In this document: piece after piece, positions 1 through 7,318 of the stretch
How positions within the stretch are numbered: the stretch's first letter is position 1
Layout of the letters: every line of letters begins with the position of its first letter
NCBI RefSeq assembly: GCF_014646055.1
Contig: NZ_BMMS01000024.1
Coordinates: forward strand, 92,354 to 156,353
Source: Wenjunlia tyrosinilytica
GTDB taxonomy: Bacteria > Actinomycetota > Actinomycetes > Streptomycetales > Streptomycetaceae
Length of the DNA stretch: 64,000 bases
Direction of reading: 5' to 3'
Notes under the pieces: model-generated
What the model was told of the DNA's origin: nothing
What the model saw: the letters and a program-made list of their open reading frames with translations, nothing else
Databases searched by the model: none
Program-made: the position numbers and the translations under genes

Positions 1-1
1 C

Positions 2-667
2 ACCGTGGACCGGGCCGCGGACGGCCCGGCCGCCCTGGCGCGCGCGGCGGCCGAACGGCCGGACCTGGTCGTGCTCGACCTGATGCTGCCCGGCCTGGAC
101 GGCCTGGAGGTGTGCCGCAAGCTGCGGGACGAGGGGCCGGTGGCGGTCATCATGCTCACGGCCCGCGCCGACGAGGACGACCGTGTGCTGGGGCTGGAGG
201 TGGGCGCCGACGACTACGTGACCAAGCCGTTCAGCCCGCGCGAGCTCGTGCTGCGGGTGGAGTCGGTGCTGCGCCGCACCACGGCCCGGGCGCCGTCCGG
301 GCCGCTGCTGCGCGGGGGTTCGATCAGTCTGGACCCGGCGGCTCGGCGGGCGGCCCAGGGCGACGTGGAACTCTCGCTGACCATACGGGAGTTCGACCTG
401 CTCGCGTACTTCCTGCGCCACCCGGGCCGGGCGCACCGGCGCGAGGAGCTGATGCGGCGGGTGTGGGGATGGCAGTTCGGCGACCTGTCCACGGTGACGG
501 TGCACGTGCGCCGCCTGCGCGAAAAGATCGAGACCGACCCGGCCACCCCCACCCTGATCACCACCGTCTGGGGCGTCGGCTACCGCTTCGACCCCCCACC
601 GGACCCGGACACCTCACCGCACCCGCCTCGCACGCCGGACCGCCCGGAACAGGACCCACCCCTGTGA
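2..667 (+). CDS. OmpR/PhoB-family response regulator, 5' end outside window
   Basis: DNA-binding response regulator, partial: the reading frame is open to the left edge, and the first beta-strand and acidic pocket of the receiver lie upstream of the window. Visible are the phospho-acceptor strand (LVVLDLMLPGLDG), the conserved Thr (MLTARADEDD) and the switch Lys (DYVTKPFSPREL), followed by a winged-helix effector domain ending VTVHVRRLREKIE and VWGVGYRF. The last ~20 residues are a Pro/Asp-rich tail. The stop overlaps the start of the sensor kinase (GTGA), so the pair is co-translated. It should control transcription in response to that kinase; the stimulus is unknown. Confidence 0.93.
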   Translation, partial: TVDRAADGPAALARAAAERPDLVVLDLMLPGLDGLEVCRKLRDEGPVAVIMLTARADEDDRVLGLEVGADDYVTKPFSPRELVLRVESVLRRTTARAPSGPLLRGGSISLDPAARRAAQGDVELSLTIREFDLLAYFLRHPGRAHRREELMRRVWGWQFGDLSTVTVHVRRLREKIETDPATPTLITTVWGVGYRFDPPPDPDTSPHPPRTPDRPEQDPPL

Positions 668-1776
668 AAGACCTTCTCCTCATCGCGCTCTTCGCGTTCC
701 TCGGTGCCGCCGCGGCGGGGCTGGTGGGGCTGGTCGCGCTGCGGGTCCTGCGGCGCAGGTCGGTGGCGGTCTCGCTTGCCGTGGTCGCCGCCGTCGCCGT
801 GGGGGCGATGCTCGCCGGGACCATGGCCGTGGCACAGGCGATGTTCCTGTCGTCCCACGACCTCAAGGTCGTCACCACGGTCTGCGCGATGGCCGCCGCC
901 GTCTCGCTCGCCACCGCTCTCCTCCTGGGCCGCCGGGTCGTGGCCGGGAGCAGGGCGCTGACCGCGGCCACCCGCTCGTTCGGCGACGGCGGCAGCTTCG
1001 CTCCGCCCACCGGAGCGCCGACCGCCGAACTCGCCGCCCTGGGCAGGGAACTGGCCGTCACCAGCGCCAAGCTCGCCCGGTCCCGCGCCCGTGAGCAGGC
1101 CCTGGACGCCTCGCGCCGCGAGCTCGTCGCCTGGATCTCCCACGACCTGCGGACCCCGCTGGCGGGGCTGCGGGCCATGGCCGAGTCGCTCGAGGACGGG
1201 ATGGCCGAGGACCCGGCGCGCTACCACCGGCAGATCCGCACCGAGGTGGAGCGGCTCAGCGGCATGGTCGGCGATCTGTTCGAACTCTCCCGTATCCAGG
1301 CCGGGGCGCTGGCCCTGGCCAGGGCCAGGATCTCGGTCTACGACCTCGTGGGCGACGCCATCGCCGGGGTCTATCCGCTCGCCCGTGAACTCGGTGTGCG
1401 GCTCGACGGCGGCAGTGTGGACTCGGTGCCGGTGGAGGTGGACGGCAAGGAGATGACCCGGGTCCTGGGCAACCTCCTGATCAACGCGATCCGCCGCACC
1501 CCCGCCGACGGAACGGTCGCCGTGGCCGCCCGCCGCGAGCGGGACGAGGTCGTGCTGTCGGTCACCGACGGCTGCGGCGGCATCCCCGAGGAGGATCTGC
1601 CCCGCGTCTTCGACACCGGCTGGCGCGGCAACGACGCCCGCACTCCCCCGGCCGGCGCGGGGCTGGGCCTCGCCATCGTGCGGGGCATCGTCGAGGCCCA
1701 CGACGGCCGGGCCGGTGTGCGCAATGTCCCCGGAGGCTGCCGGTTCGAGGTCACGCTCCCCGCAGCGCTGTGGTAG
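664..1776 (+). CDS. Membrane sensor histidine kinase
   Basis: 370-residue partner of the upstream regulator; the GTG start at 664 overlaps its stop. Hydrophobic segments at about residues 4-27, 35-60 and 68-90 anchor it, and there is no sizeable extracytoplasmic loop, so the signal is probably sensed in or at the membrane. A short HAMP-like linker leads to a HisKA helix with the H-box WISHDLRTPLAGL (His160), then a HATPase_c domain with N-box (NLLINAIRRTP), G1 (DGCGG) and G2 (GAGLGLAIV). All residues needed for autophosphorylation appear present. The gene runs 26 bp into the convergent epimerase gene, so the two transcripts overlap antisense at their 3' ends. Confidence 0.93.
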   Translation: MKDLLLIALFAFLGAAAAGLVGLVALRVLRRRSVAVSLAVVAAVAVGAMLAGTMAVAQAMFLSSHDLKVVTTVCAMAAAVSLATALLLGRRVVAGSRALTAATRSFGDGGSFAPPTGAPTAELAALGRELAVTSAKLARSRAREQALDASRRELVAWISHDLRTPLAGLRAMAESLEDGMAEDPARYHRQIRTEVERLSGMVGDLFELSRIQAGALALARARISVYDLVGDAIAGVYPLARELGVRLDGGSVDSVPVEVDGKEMTRVLGNLLINAIRRTPADGTVAVAARRERDEVVLSVTDGCGGIPEEDLPRVFDTGWRGNDARTPPAGAGLGLAIVRGIVEAHDGRAGVRNVPGGCRFEVTLPAALW

Positions 1777-2806
1777 AGCGCGCGAACTCCGCCATCCCGT
1801 CGAGGAATCCGACGCCCGGCCGCCACCCCAGTTCCTCGCGCAGCCGCTCGGAGGAGGCGGTGATGTGCCGGACGTCGCCGAGCCGGTACTCACCGGTGAC
1901 CACCGGCGACGGGCCGCCGCACGCCGCGGCCAGGGCATCGGCCATCTCGCCCACGGTGTGCGGCTCGCCGCTGCCGGTGTTGTAGACGCGCAGCCCGCCC
2001 GAGGGCAGTTCGTGCAGCCCGACGAGCGCCGCCAGGTTCGCCGCGGCGACGTCGCGCACATGGACGAAGTCCCGCCGCTGACCCCCGTCCTCGAAGACCC
2101 GGGGCGCCTCGCCCCTGGCCAGCGCCGAGCGGAAGAACGAGGCCACCCCCGCGTACGGCGTGTCGCGCGGCATGCCGGGTCCGTAGACGTTGTGGTAGCG
2201 CAGCGACACCGCCCGGCCGGCCGTTGCGCGCGCCCAGGACGCGGCAAGATGCTCCTGCGCGAGCTTCGTCGTGGCGTAGACATTGCGCGGGTCGGTCGGC
2301 GCGTCCTCCCGGACCAGGCCCGGCCGCATCGGGCTGCCGCAGCGCGAGCACGGCGGCTCGAACCGCCCGTCCTCGAGGTCGGCGACCTGCCGCGGCCCCG
2401 GCCGCACCTCGCCGTGCCGGGGGCAGTCGTAGCGGCCCTCGCCGTAGACGACCATCGACCCCGCGAGCACGAGGTCGCGCACACCGCCGTCCGCCATCTC
2501 GGACAGGAGCACGGCCGTTCCGAGGTCGTTGCAGCTCACATAGTCGGCCGCGTCGCCGAAGTCCCGGCCGAGGCCCACCATCGCCGCCTGGTGGCAGACC
2601 GCGGCCACCCCGCGCAGGGCGCGCCGCACGGCCGCGCGGTCCCGGACGTCGGCGTGGATCCACTCGGCGTCCGGCATCGGCGGCACGCCGGTGTGGACGG
2701 CGGGCAGGAGGGCGTCGAGCACCACCGGACGGTGCCCCGAGGCGAGCAGGGCTTCGACGATGTGCGAGCCGATGAAGCCCGCGCCGCCGGTCACAAGTAC
2801 GCGCAT
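1751..2806 (-). CDS. NAD-dependent epimerase/dehydratase with zinc-ribbon-like insert
   Basis: 351-residue extended short-chain dehydrogenase. The N-terminus carries the Rossmann motif TGGAGFIG; the catalytic pair is Tyr177/Lys181 in NVYATTK. Such proteins interconvert or dehydrate nucleotide sugars. Between the central SDR strands (about residues 126-165) is an insert with Cys128-x2-His131 and Cys153-x2-Cys156, which looks like a small zinc-binding knuckle and is not part of the usual UDP-glucose 4-epimerase core. A glycan-modifying role is inferred from the family; the substrate cannot be assigned. The gene converges on the histidine kinase and overlaps it at the 3' end. Confidence 0.88.
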   Translation of the reverse strand: MRVLVTGGAGFIGSHIVEALLASGHRPVVLDALLPAVHTGVPPMPDAEWIHADVRDRAAVRRALRGVAAVCHQAAMVGLGRDFGDAADYVSCNDLGTAVLLSEMADGGVRDLVLAGSMVVYGEGRYDCPRHGEVRPGPRQVADLEDGRFEPPCSRCGSPMRPGLVREDAPTDPRNVYATTKLAQEHLAASWARATAGRAVSLRYHNVYGPGMPRDTPYAGVASFFRSALARGEAPRVFEDGGQRRDFVHVRDVAAANLAALVGLHELPSGGLRVYNTGSGEPHTVGEMADALAAACGGPSPVVTGEYRLGDVRHITASSERLREELGWRPGVGFLDGMAEFARSTTALRGA

Positions 2807-3533
2807 GCCCCTGACGCTAGGCCCATAGGCGCCCCGGCAGCCCCGTACTCACGCTCGCGTCATCGGTATGTAAGGCCTTCGGCCAACGCCACCCCGCGGT
2901 CCGATCGGCTCTGGTACGTACCTTTACGTATGACGAATGGTCAGACCTATTGACGACCGCCGGGGAGGAGTCCAAAGTTCCGCACCGAAGGGGTCGGATG
3001 ACTTGTGGACTCGCCTGGACACCTCTCAGGGGCGGCGCCGCCCGGCCGCCGCCCGCCGAGACCGGCGGGCGGGCTGGAGTTCGGCCCCGACGGCCACCTC
3101 CACGCCCCAGCGGGCGGGCCCATGCCCCGGCGCTCGCCCGGGAAGGAACTCCCTCAACGGCAAGGCCGCGCGGTGAGCGGCTGCGGCGCGTCCCACTCAA
3201 CGGGACGACGGCGGGCACGCCCAAGGCGTACCGCGTCGGCGCGTACGGGCGCCCGCGCACCGTCGAGAAGGTCCCCGGCTCCAGCGGCCCGTGCCTGTCG
3301 AGGGCCAACGCCGACCTCCTCGGCGGGCAGCCCGCGGGCTCCGACAAGGTCTTCCGGGTGACGCTCGGCGAGGCGGGCAGCCGGGCGCCTCGGACGTTCG
3401 GGTTGTTCCCGTAGGGGCGATACCGGGCGGGACTTCAACGGCTGCACATCTGGACTCTCCGAAAACGACATGCCGTCGCCGTCCGGCTCGGCGAAGAGAT
3501 AGGTGAGCTCCTTCACCTTCCCGGAGAGACGCC
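2807..3533. other. 727-bp region without a convincing gene
   Basis: Lies between the divergent epimerase and acyltransferase genes. It holds an AT-richer stretch near 2870-2950 that probably carries promoters. Within it are a 10-bp palindrome GGTACGTACC (2913-2922) and a near-palindrome TGGTCAGACC (2939-2948), both plausible operators but unassigned. The right half contains a coding-like remnant (see next entry). The last ~100 bp lead into the acyltransferase start. Confidence 0.5.
3187..3414 (+). pseudogene. Possible degraded coding remnant
   Basis: From about 3187 to the TAG at 3412-3414 the frame shows strong Streptomyces codon usage (nearly every third base G or C, with GCG, GTC, AAG and CTC codons) and an ordinary-looking peptide (for example GTPKAYRVGAYGRPRTVEK). 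The sequence before it in the same frame is Arg/Pro-rich and looks non-coding, with no start codon plus ribosome-binding site in a sensible place. I read this as the 3' tail of a truncated or frameshifted gene. The family is not recognised. A short real gene cannot be excluded. Confidence 0.25.
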
Positions 3534-4358
3534 ATGACGACCGCTGTCGCCCGCCCCGTACCCACCGCTGCCCTCCCCGCCCCGGCCGCCCCCGCGGCGG
3601 CCCCCGGCGACCGCCCCCGCTACTCGGTTTCCTTCGCCCAGGACGAGGCGGATGTGCGGGCCGCACAGCGCCTGCGCCACCAGGTGTTCGTCGAGGAGAT
3701 GGGGGCGGTCGTGCACACCGCCGCTCCCGGTCTGGAGACCGACCCCTTCGACGCCTTCTGCGACCACCTGCTCGTGCGCGACGACGTGACCGGGGATGTG
3801 GTGGGGACCTACCGCCTGCTGCCCGCCGCCCGCGCGGCCGTGGCCGGGCGGCTGTACTCGGACGGCGAGTTCGATCTGAGCGCGCACGCCCCGATCCGCA
3901 AGGACCTCGTCGAGGTCGGCCGCTCCTGCGTCCACCCGGACCACCGCGACGGCGCCGTGGTCGCCCTGATGTGGGGCGGCATCTGCCGCTACATGGAACA
4001 GACCGGCCACACCTGGGTCGCCGGGTGCTGCTCGGTCCCGCTCGCCGACGGCGGAACGCAGGCCGCGGGCGTGTGGGACAAGGTCTCGGCCACGCACCTG
4101 TCGCCTCCGGAGTACCGGGTCCGGCCGCTGCGTCCGTGGAACCCCGAGGGTGTGGCCCGTCCCGCGCGGACCACCCTGCCGGCGTTGCTGCGCGGCTATC
4201 TGCGCCTGGGAGCCTGGGTCTGCGGCGAGCCCGCACACGACCCGGACTTCAATGTCGCCGACCTGTATGTGCTGCTGTCGCTGAAGCGGACCGACCCCCG
4301 CTACCTGCGGCACTTCCTGTCGCTCACCTCGCCCGCCACGGCCGCGCCCCTCACATGA
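3534..4358 (+). CDS. OlsB-like GNAT-fold N-acyltransferase
   Basis: 274 residues. After an Ala/Pro-rich N-terminal tail (about 1-28) comes a domain resembling ornithine N-acyltransferases (OlsB) and autoinducer-synthase-like GNAT proteins: RLRHQVFVEEMG early, then GTYRLLP, EVGRSCVHPDHRDGAVVALMWGG and an FNVADLYVLL tail. In that family the enzyme moves a 3-hydroxyacyl group from acyl-ACP to the alpha-amino group of ornithine, giving lyso-ornithine lipid. The next gene overlaps by ATGA and encodes an AGPAT-type O-acyltransferase, exactly the OlsB-OlsA pairing, so ornithine-lipid (or a related aminolipid) synthesis at the membrane is a good inference. The amino-acid acceptor is not shown by sequence. 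GGAGAG sits 7 bp before the ATG. Confidence 0.8.
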   Translation: MTTAVARPVPTAALPAPAAPAAAPGDRPRYSVSFAQDEADVRAAQRLRHQVFVEEMGAVVHTAAPGLETDPFDAFCDHLLVRDDVTGDVVGTYRLLPAARAAVAGRLYSDGEFDLSAHAPIRKDLVEVGRSCVHPDHRDGAVVALMWGGICRYMEQTGHTWVAGCCSVPLADGGTQAAGVWDKVSATHLSPPEYRVRPLRPWNPEGVARPARTTLPALLRGYLRLGAWVCGEPAHDPDFNVADLYVLLSLKRTDPRYLRHFLSLTSPATAAPLT

Positions 4359-5221
4359 GCGCCTGGTCACCGGTGGGCCCCTGCACCCCGTTGGCCTGCC
4401 TCGACGACTCGGCCACCGCGGTGGTGGGCCGTGCGCACCGGATCGCCCGCTGGACGGCGGGAGGCGCGGTGATCGTGCTCGGGGTCGTGCTGTCGCCGCT
4501 GGTCCGCAGGCTCGGCGCGGCGCGGCGGGACCGGCTGATCCGGCTGTGGACGCGGTCGGTGGCCCGGGGGTTCGGGGTGCGGGTGCGCGTGCCCGCACCC
4601 GTGCCGTCGCCCACCGGGCTGCTCGTCGTGGCCAACCATGTGTCCTGGCTGGACATCCTCCTGCTCGCCGCCGCCAGGCCCGGCCGCATGGTGGCCAAGA
4701 AGGAGATCGGCGGCTGGCCGGTCATCGGCCGGCTGGCCGGGCGAGGCGGCACCCTGTTCATCGACCGCGACCGGCTGAGGACGCTGCCGGACACGGTGGC
4801 CGAGGTGGCACACGTCCTGCGCGGGTCGGGCGCGGTCGCGGCGTTCCCCGAGGGCAGTACGTGGTGCGGCAGGAGGCAGGGCAGATTCCGTCCCGCGTTG
4901 TTCCAGGCCGCGCTGGACGCGGGCGCGGGGGTCCAGCCGGTCCTGATCCGCTACCTGCTGGCGGACGGAAGGCCCACCACGGCCCCGGCCTTCGTCGGAG
5001 AGGACACCCTGCTGGACTCCGTGCGCCGGGTGGTCGCCACCCGGGGCCTGGTCGCCGAGGTGGTCGCCCTTCCGGTGATTCCGGCCGGCGCCCATCAGGA
5101 GCGGCGGTCGCTGGCCCGTGCGGCCGAGGCGGCCGTGTACTCGGCCACGGGCGGGCCACCGCCTCCGCTAGAGGAGCGCGGGCACGTCGAGCGTGAGCGT
5201 GCCGTTGCCGGCGTCCAGTAG
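4355..5221 (+). CDS. OlsA-like 1-acylglycerol-3-phosphate-type acyltransferase
   Basis: 288 residues, start ATG at 4355 overlapping the previous stop. Membrane segment at about 36-52, then the PlsC core: NHVSWLD (His95, Asp100; the HX4D catalytic motif), GTLFIDRDR and FPEGS (164-168). The family transfers an acyl chain to a hydroxyl; next to an OlsB-like enzyme it most likely O-acylates lyso-ornithine lipid, though lysophosphatidic acid is the generic alternative. The last 54 bp overlap the 3' end of the convergent LD-carboxypeptidase gene. Confidence 0.83.
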   Translation: MSAWSPVGPCTPLACLDDSATAVVGRAHRIARWTAGGAVIVLGVVLSPLVRRLGAARRDRLIRLWTRSVARGFGVRVRVPAPVPSPTGLLVVANHVSWLDILLLAAARPGRMVAKKEIGGWPVIGRLAGRGGTLFIDRDRLRTLPDTVAEVAHVLRGSGAVAAFPEGSTWCGRRQGRFRPALFQAALDAGAGVQPVLIRYLLADGRPTTAPAFVGEDTLLDSVRRVVATRGLVAEVVALPVIPAGAHQERRSLARAAEAAVYSATGGPPPPLEERGHVERERAVAGVQ

Positions 5222-6097
5222 CGCGGGCACACCGAGAGGGACGGTGATGTGGCTGGGGCAGTGCCCGAACCCCAGCTCCCACAGGACGGGCACGCCGAGG
5301 GGGCCGAGGCGGTCCAGCATCAGGCGCCGCACCTCGTCCTCGGGCGAGCAGTCCTGCCAGGAGCCGAGCGCTACCGCGGCGACGCCGTCGAGCAGGCCGG
5401 AGCGAAGGAGCTGGGTGAGGCAGCGGTCGAGCCGGTAGGCCTCCTCGGCGACGTCCTCGATCACCCAGATCGCTCCGCGCAGCGAGCGGCGGGCGTGCGG
5501 GGTGCCTGCCTCGGCGGCGATCAGGGACAGGCAGCCGCCCGCCGTGACCCCGTGGGCGGTGCCGGGCACCAGCGGGGCGGCGGCCGGGGAGGTGAGCACA
5601 CGCGCGTTCTCGGGCTCGAAGAGGGTGCGGCGCAGATGCTCCTGGGTGGGCCCGTCCTTGACGAACGCGACCCCCGCGGCCATCGGCCCGTGCAGGGTCG
5701 CCAGGCCCAGGCGGACGGCGAACGCCTCGTGCAGCGCCGTGACGTCGCTGAACCCCACGAAGACCTTGGGGCCCGCCGCCCGCATGGCGTCCCAGTCGAG
5801 CAGGTCCACCATGCGCTGGGCGCCGTAGCCGCCGCGGGCGCAGATCACGGCGGCCACGCCGGGGTCGAGCCAGGCCCTCTGGAGGTCCCGGGCGCGGTCG
5901 GCGTCGCCACCCGCGAGATAGCCGCTGGAGTGGGTGTCGAGGACGTGCTCGCCCACCTCGACGTCGAGGTCCCAGGCGCGCAGGATGTCCACGCCCGCGT
6001 CCAGCCGTTCACGGGGGATCGGGCCGCTGGGGGCGACGATGACGACGCGGTCGCCGCCGCGCAGCCGGGCGGGACGGACGAGGGGGACGGTGCTCAT
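5168..6097 (-). CDS. S66 LD-carboxypeptidase (murein tetrapeptide carboxypeptidase family)
   Basis: 309 residues from the ATG at 6097, which is preceded by GGGAGGAT at good spacing; an upstream in-frame start would add a non-conserved Arg-rich tail. The S66 Ser-Glu-His triad is visible: Ser117 in GFSDVTAL, Glu214 in WVIEDVAEEAYRLDR, and His279 in GFGHCPSHITVPLG. The family removes the terminal D-residue from L,D-linked peptidoglycan tetrapeptides (recycling) or cleaves related peptides such as microcin C. There is no signal peptide, so it acts in the cytoplasm and recycling is the likely role. Confidence 0.9.
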   Translation of the reverse strand: MSTVPLVRPARLRGGDRVVIVAPSGPIPRERLDAGVDILRAWDLDVEVGEHVLDTHSSGYLAGGDADRARDLQRAWLDPGVAAVICARGGYGAQRMVDLLDWDAMRAAGPKVFVGFSDVTALHEAFAVRLGLATLHGPMAAGVAFVKDGPTQEHLRRTLFEPENARVLTSPAAAPLVPGTAHGVTAGGCLSLIAAEAGTPHARRSLRGAIWVIEDVAEEAYRLDRCLTQLLRSGLLDGVAAVALGSWQDCSPEDEVRRLMLDRLGPLGVPVLWELGFGHCPSHITVPLGVPALLDAGNGTLTLDVPALL

Positions 6098-6172
6098 GGC
6101 GGCCCATCCTCCCAGACGGGACGCACCCGCGCCCCGGCGGGAATCCACCGGGGCGCGGGCTGCCGTGGGCTT

Positions 6173-6219
6173 CGGCTCACACACGGAGTCGGCTCACACG
6201 GAGTCGGCTCACACGTAGG
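6173..6219. repeat. Three tandem copies of a 15-17 bp unit
   Basis: CGGCTCACACGGAGT occurs as a 17-bp variant (6173-6189), a perfect 15-bp copy (6190-6204) and a diverged third copy (6205-6219). The third copy covers the stop codon of the IPT protein gene, so slippage here would change only its end or 3' untranslated region. Confidence 0.75.
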
Positions 6220-7078
6220 TGTACCCGCCCACGACCGTGGCGGTGCCGCCCGGCGTGGTCACGACGACGGGCACATTGCCCGCCGCGTGCGCCGGGGTGA
6301 GGCCCACCAGCACGGTTCCTCCGCCGCCGACACTCACACCCGTGGCGGGGGTGCCGCCGAAGGTGACGGTGGCGCCGGTGAGGTTGGTGCCGGTGATGAC
6401 GAACGCCTGGCCACCCGCGACCGGGCCGGTGGTGGGCAGCAGGATGGTGACCGTGGGCGGCGGCACCACGTAGGTGAAGCCTCCGGGGACGGTGGCGGTG
6501 CCGCCGGGCGTCGTGACGAGGACGGTCGCGAGGCCCGCCGCACCCGGCGGGGTCACGCCGGTGATCACGGTGCCGGCCGCGTTGACGGTGACACCTGTGG
6601 CGGGGACGCCGTTGAAGGTGACGGTGGCGCCGGCCAGGTTGGTGCCGGTGATGGTGAACGCCGTGCCACCCGTGGTCGGGCCACTGGTGGGCACGATCGA
6701 CGCCGCGGTCGGGGTGAGGACGACGTAGGTGTAGTTCCCCGGGGCGCTGACGCCCACGGGCGTGGTCACCACGACCGGCACGGTGCCGGCGGCGTGCGGC
6801 GGCGCGACGACCACCAGCAGGAACCCATAGGGGTCGCCCCCGAGGATGGTGGCCGGGGTGCCGCCGAAGGTCACCGAAGTGGCGTTGTTGAGGCCGACCC
6901 CGAGGAGAAGGACGGGGTTGCCGCCGGTGGTCGGACCGCTGGGCGGGATCACGGCCAGGATCGACGGCGGCATGGGCGGTAAGGGTCCTCCGGGGGGATT
7001 GGGGAATCCCGGGCCCGGCTGTCCCGGTGAGGGCCATCCCGGCTGCGAGGGGTCGCCGTACTGCAGGATTGCGGACAT
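6209..7078 (-). CDS. Triple IPT/TIG-repeat protein
   Basis: 289 residues. A short N-terminus (MSAILQYGDPSQPGW) is followed by a Gly/Pro-rich linker (about 15-38), then three immunoglobulin-like IPT/TIG domains at about 39-119, 122-204 and 207-289. Each has the pattern I-P-(S/T)-GPTTGG ... TGTNL-x-GATVTF-G-P-A ... VVVTTPGG ... YTYV. No signal peptide, sortase motif or membrane segment is visible, which is unusual for a family often outside the cell. It could be exported by a non-classical route or bind DNA or glycan inside. An excellent ribosome-binding site (AAGGAGGA) suggests high expression. Function unknown. Confidence 0.85.
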   Translation of the reverse strand: MSAILQYGDPSQPGWPSPGQPGPGFPNPPGGPLPPMPPSILAVIPPSGPTTGGNPVLLLGVGLNNATSVTFGGTPATILGGDPYGFLLVVVAPPHAAGTVPVVVTTPVGVSAPGNYTYVVLTPTAASIVPTSGPTTGGTAFTITGTNLAGATVTFNGVPATGVTVNAAGTVITGVTPPGAAGLATVLVTTPGGTATVPGGFTYVVPPPTVTILLPTTGPVAGGQAFVITGTNLTGATVTFGGTPATGVSVGGGGTVLVGLTPAHAAGNVPVVVTTPGGTATVVGGYTYV

Positions 7079-7318
7079 GGTTGCTTCCTCCTTGGCGCGA
7101 CACATTTACACTCGTTCGAGCGATAACGTCCGCTAAGGACGTGCGCCAAATTCACGGTAGAGTGCCCGACTTGCCACTCAAAGGCGCACATTGCCCGTCC
7201 TGCTGCATTCGATATCTTATGCGATATTAGGCAAAGGCGCGGCTGTGCCTTCGCCCACAACCGGCGCACGCCCCCGTCCCGCCGACGCTACGGACAGCCA
7301 ACTCCCAAGCGGGGATGC

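Noticed and set aside
2913..2948. GGTACGTACC and TGGTCAGACC as GntR/FadR-type operators
   Set aside because: Suggestive palindromes, but no matching regulator in the neighbourhood and no clear target gene, so not listed as separate sites.
5249..6982. 577-codon plus-strand frame
   Set aside because: Antisense to the LD-carboxypeptidase and IPT genes; no ribosome-binding site and no recognisable domain.
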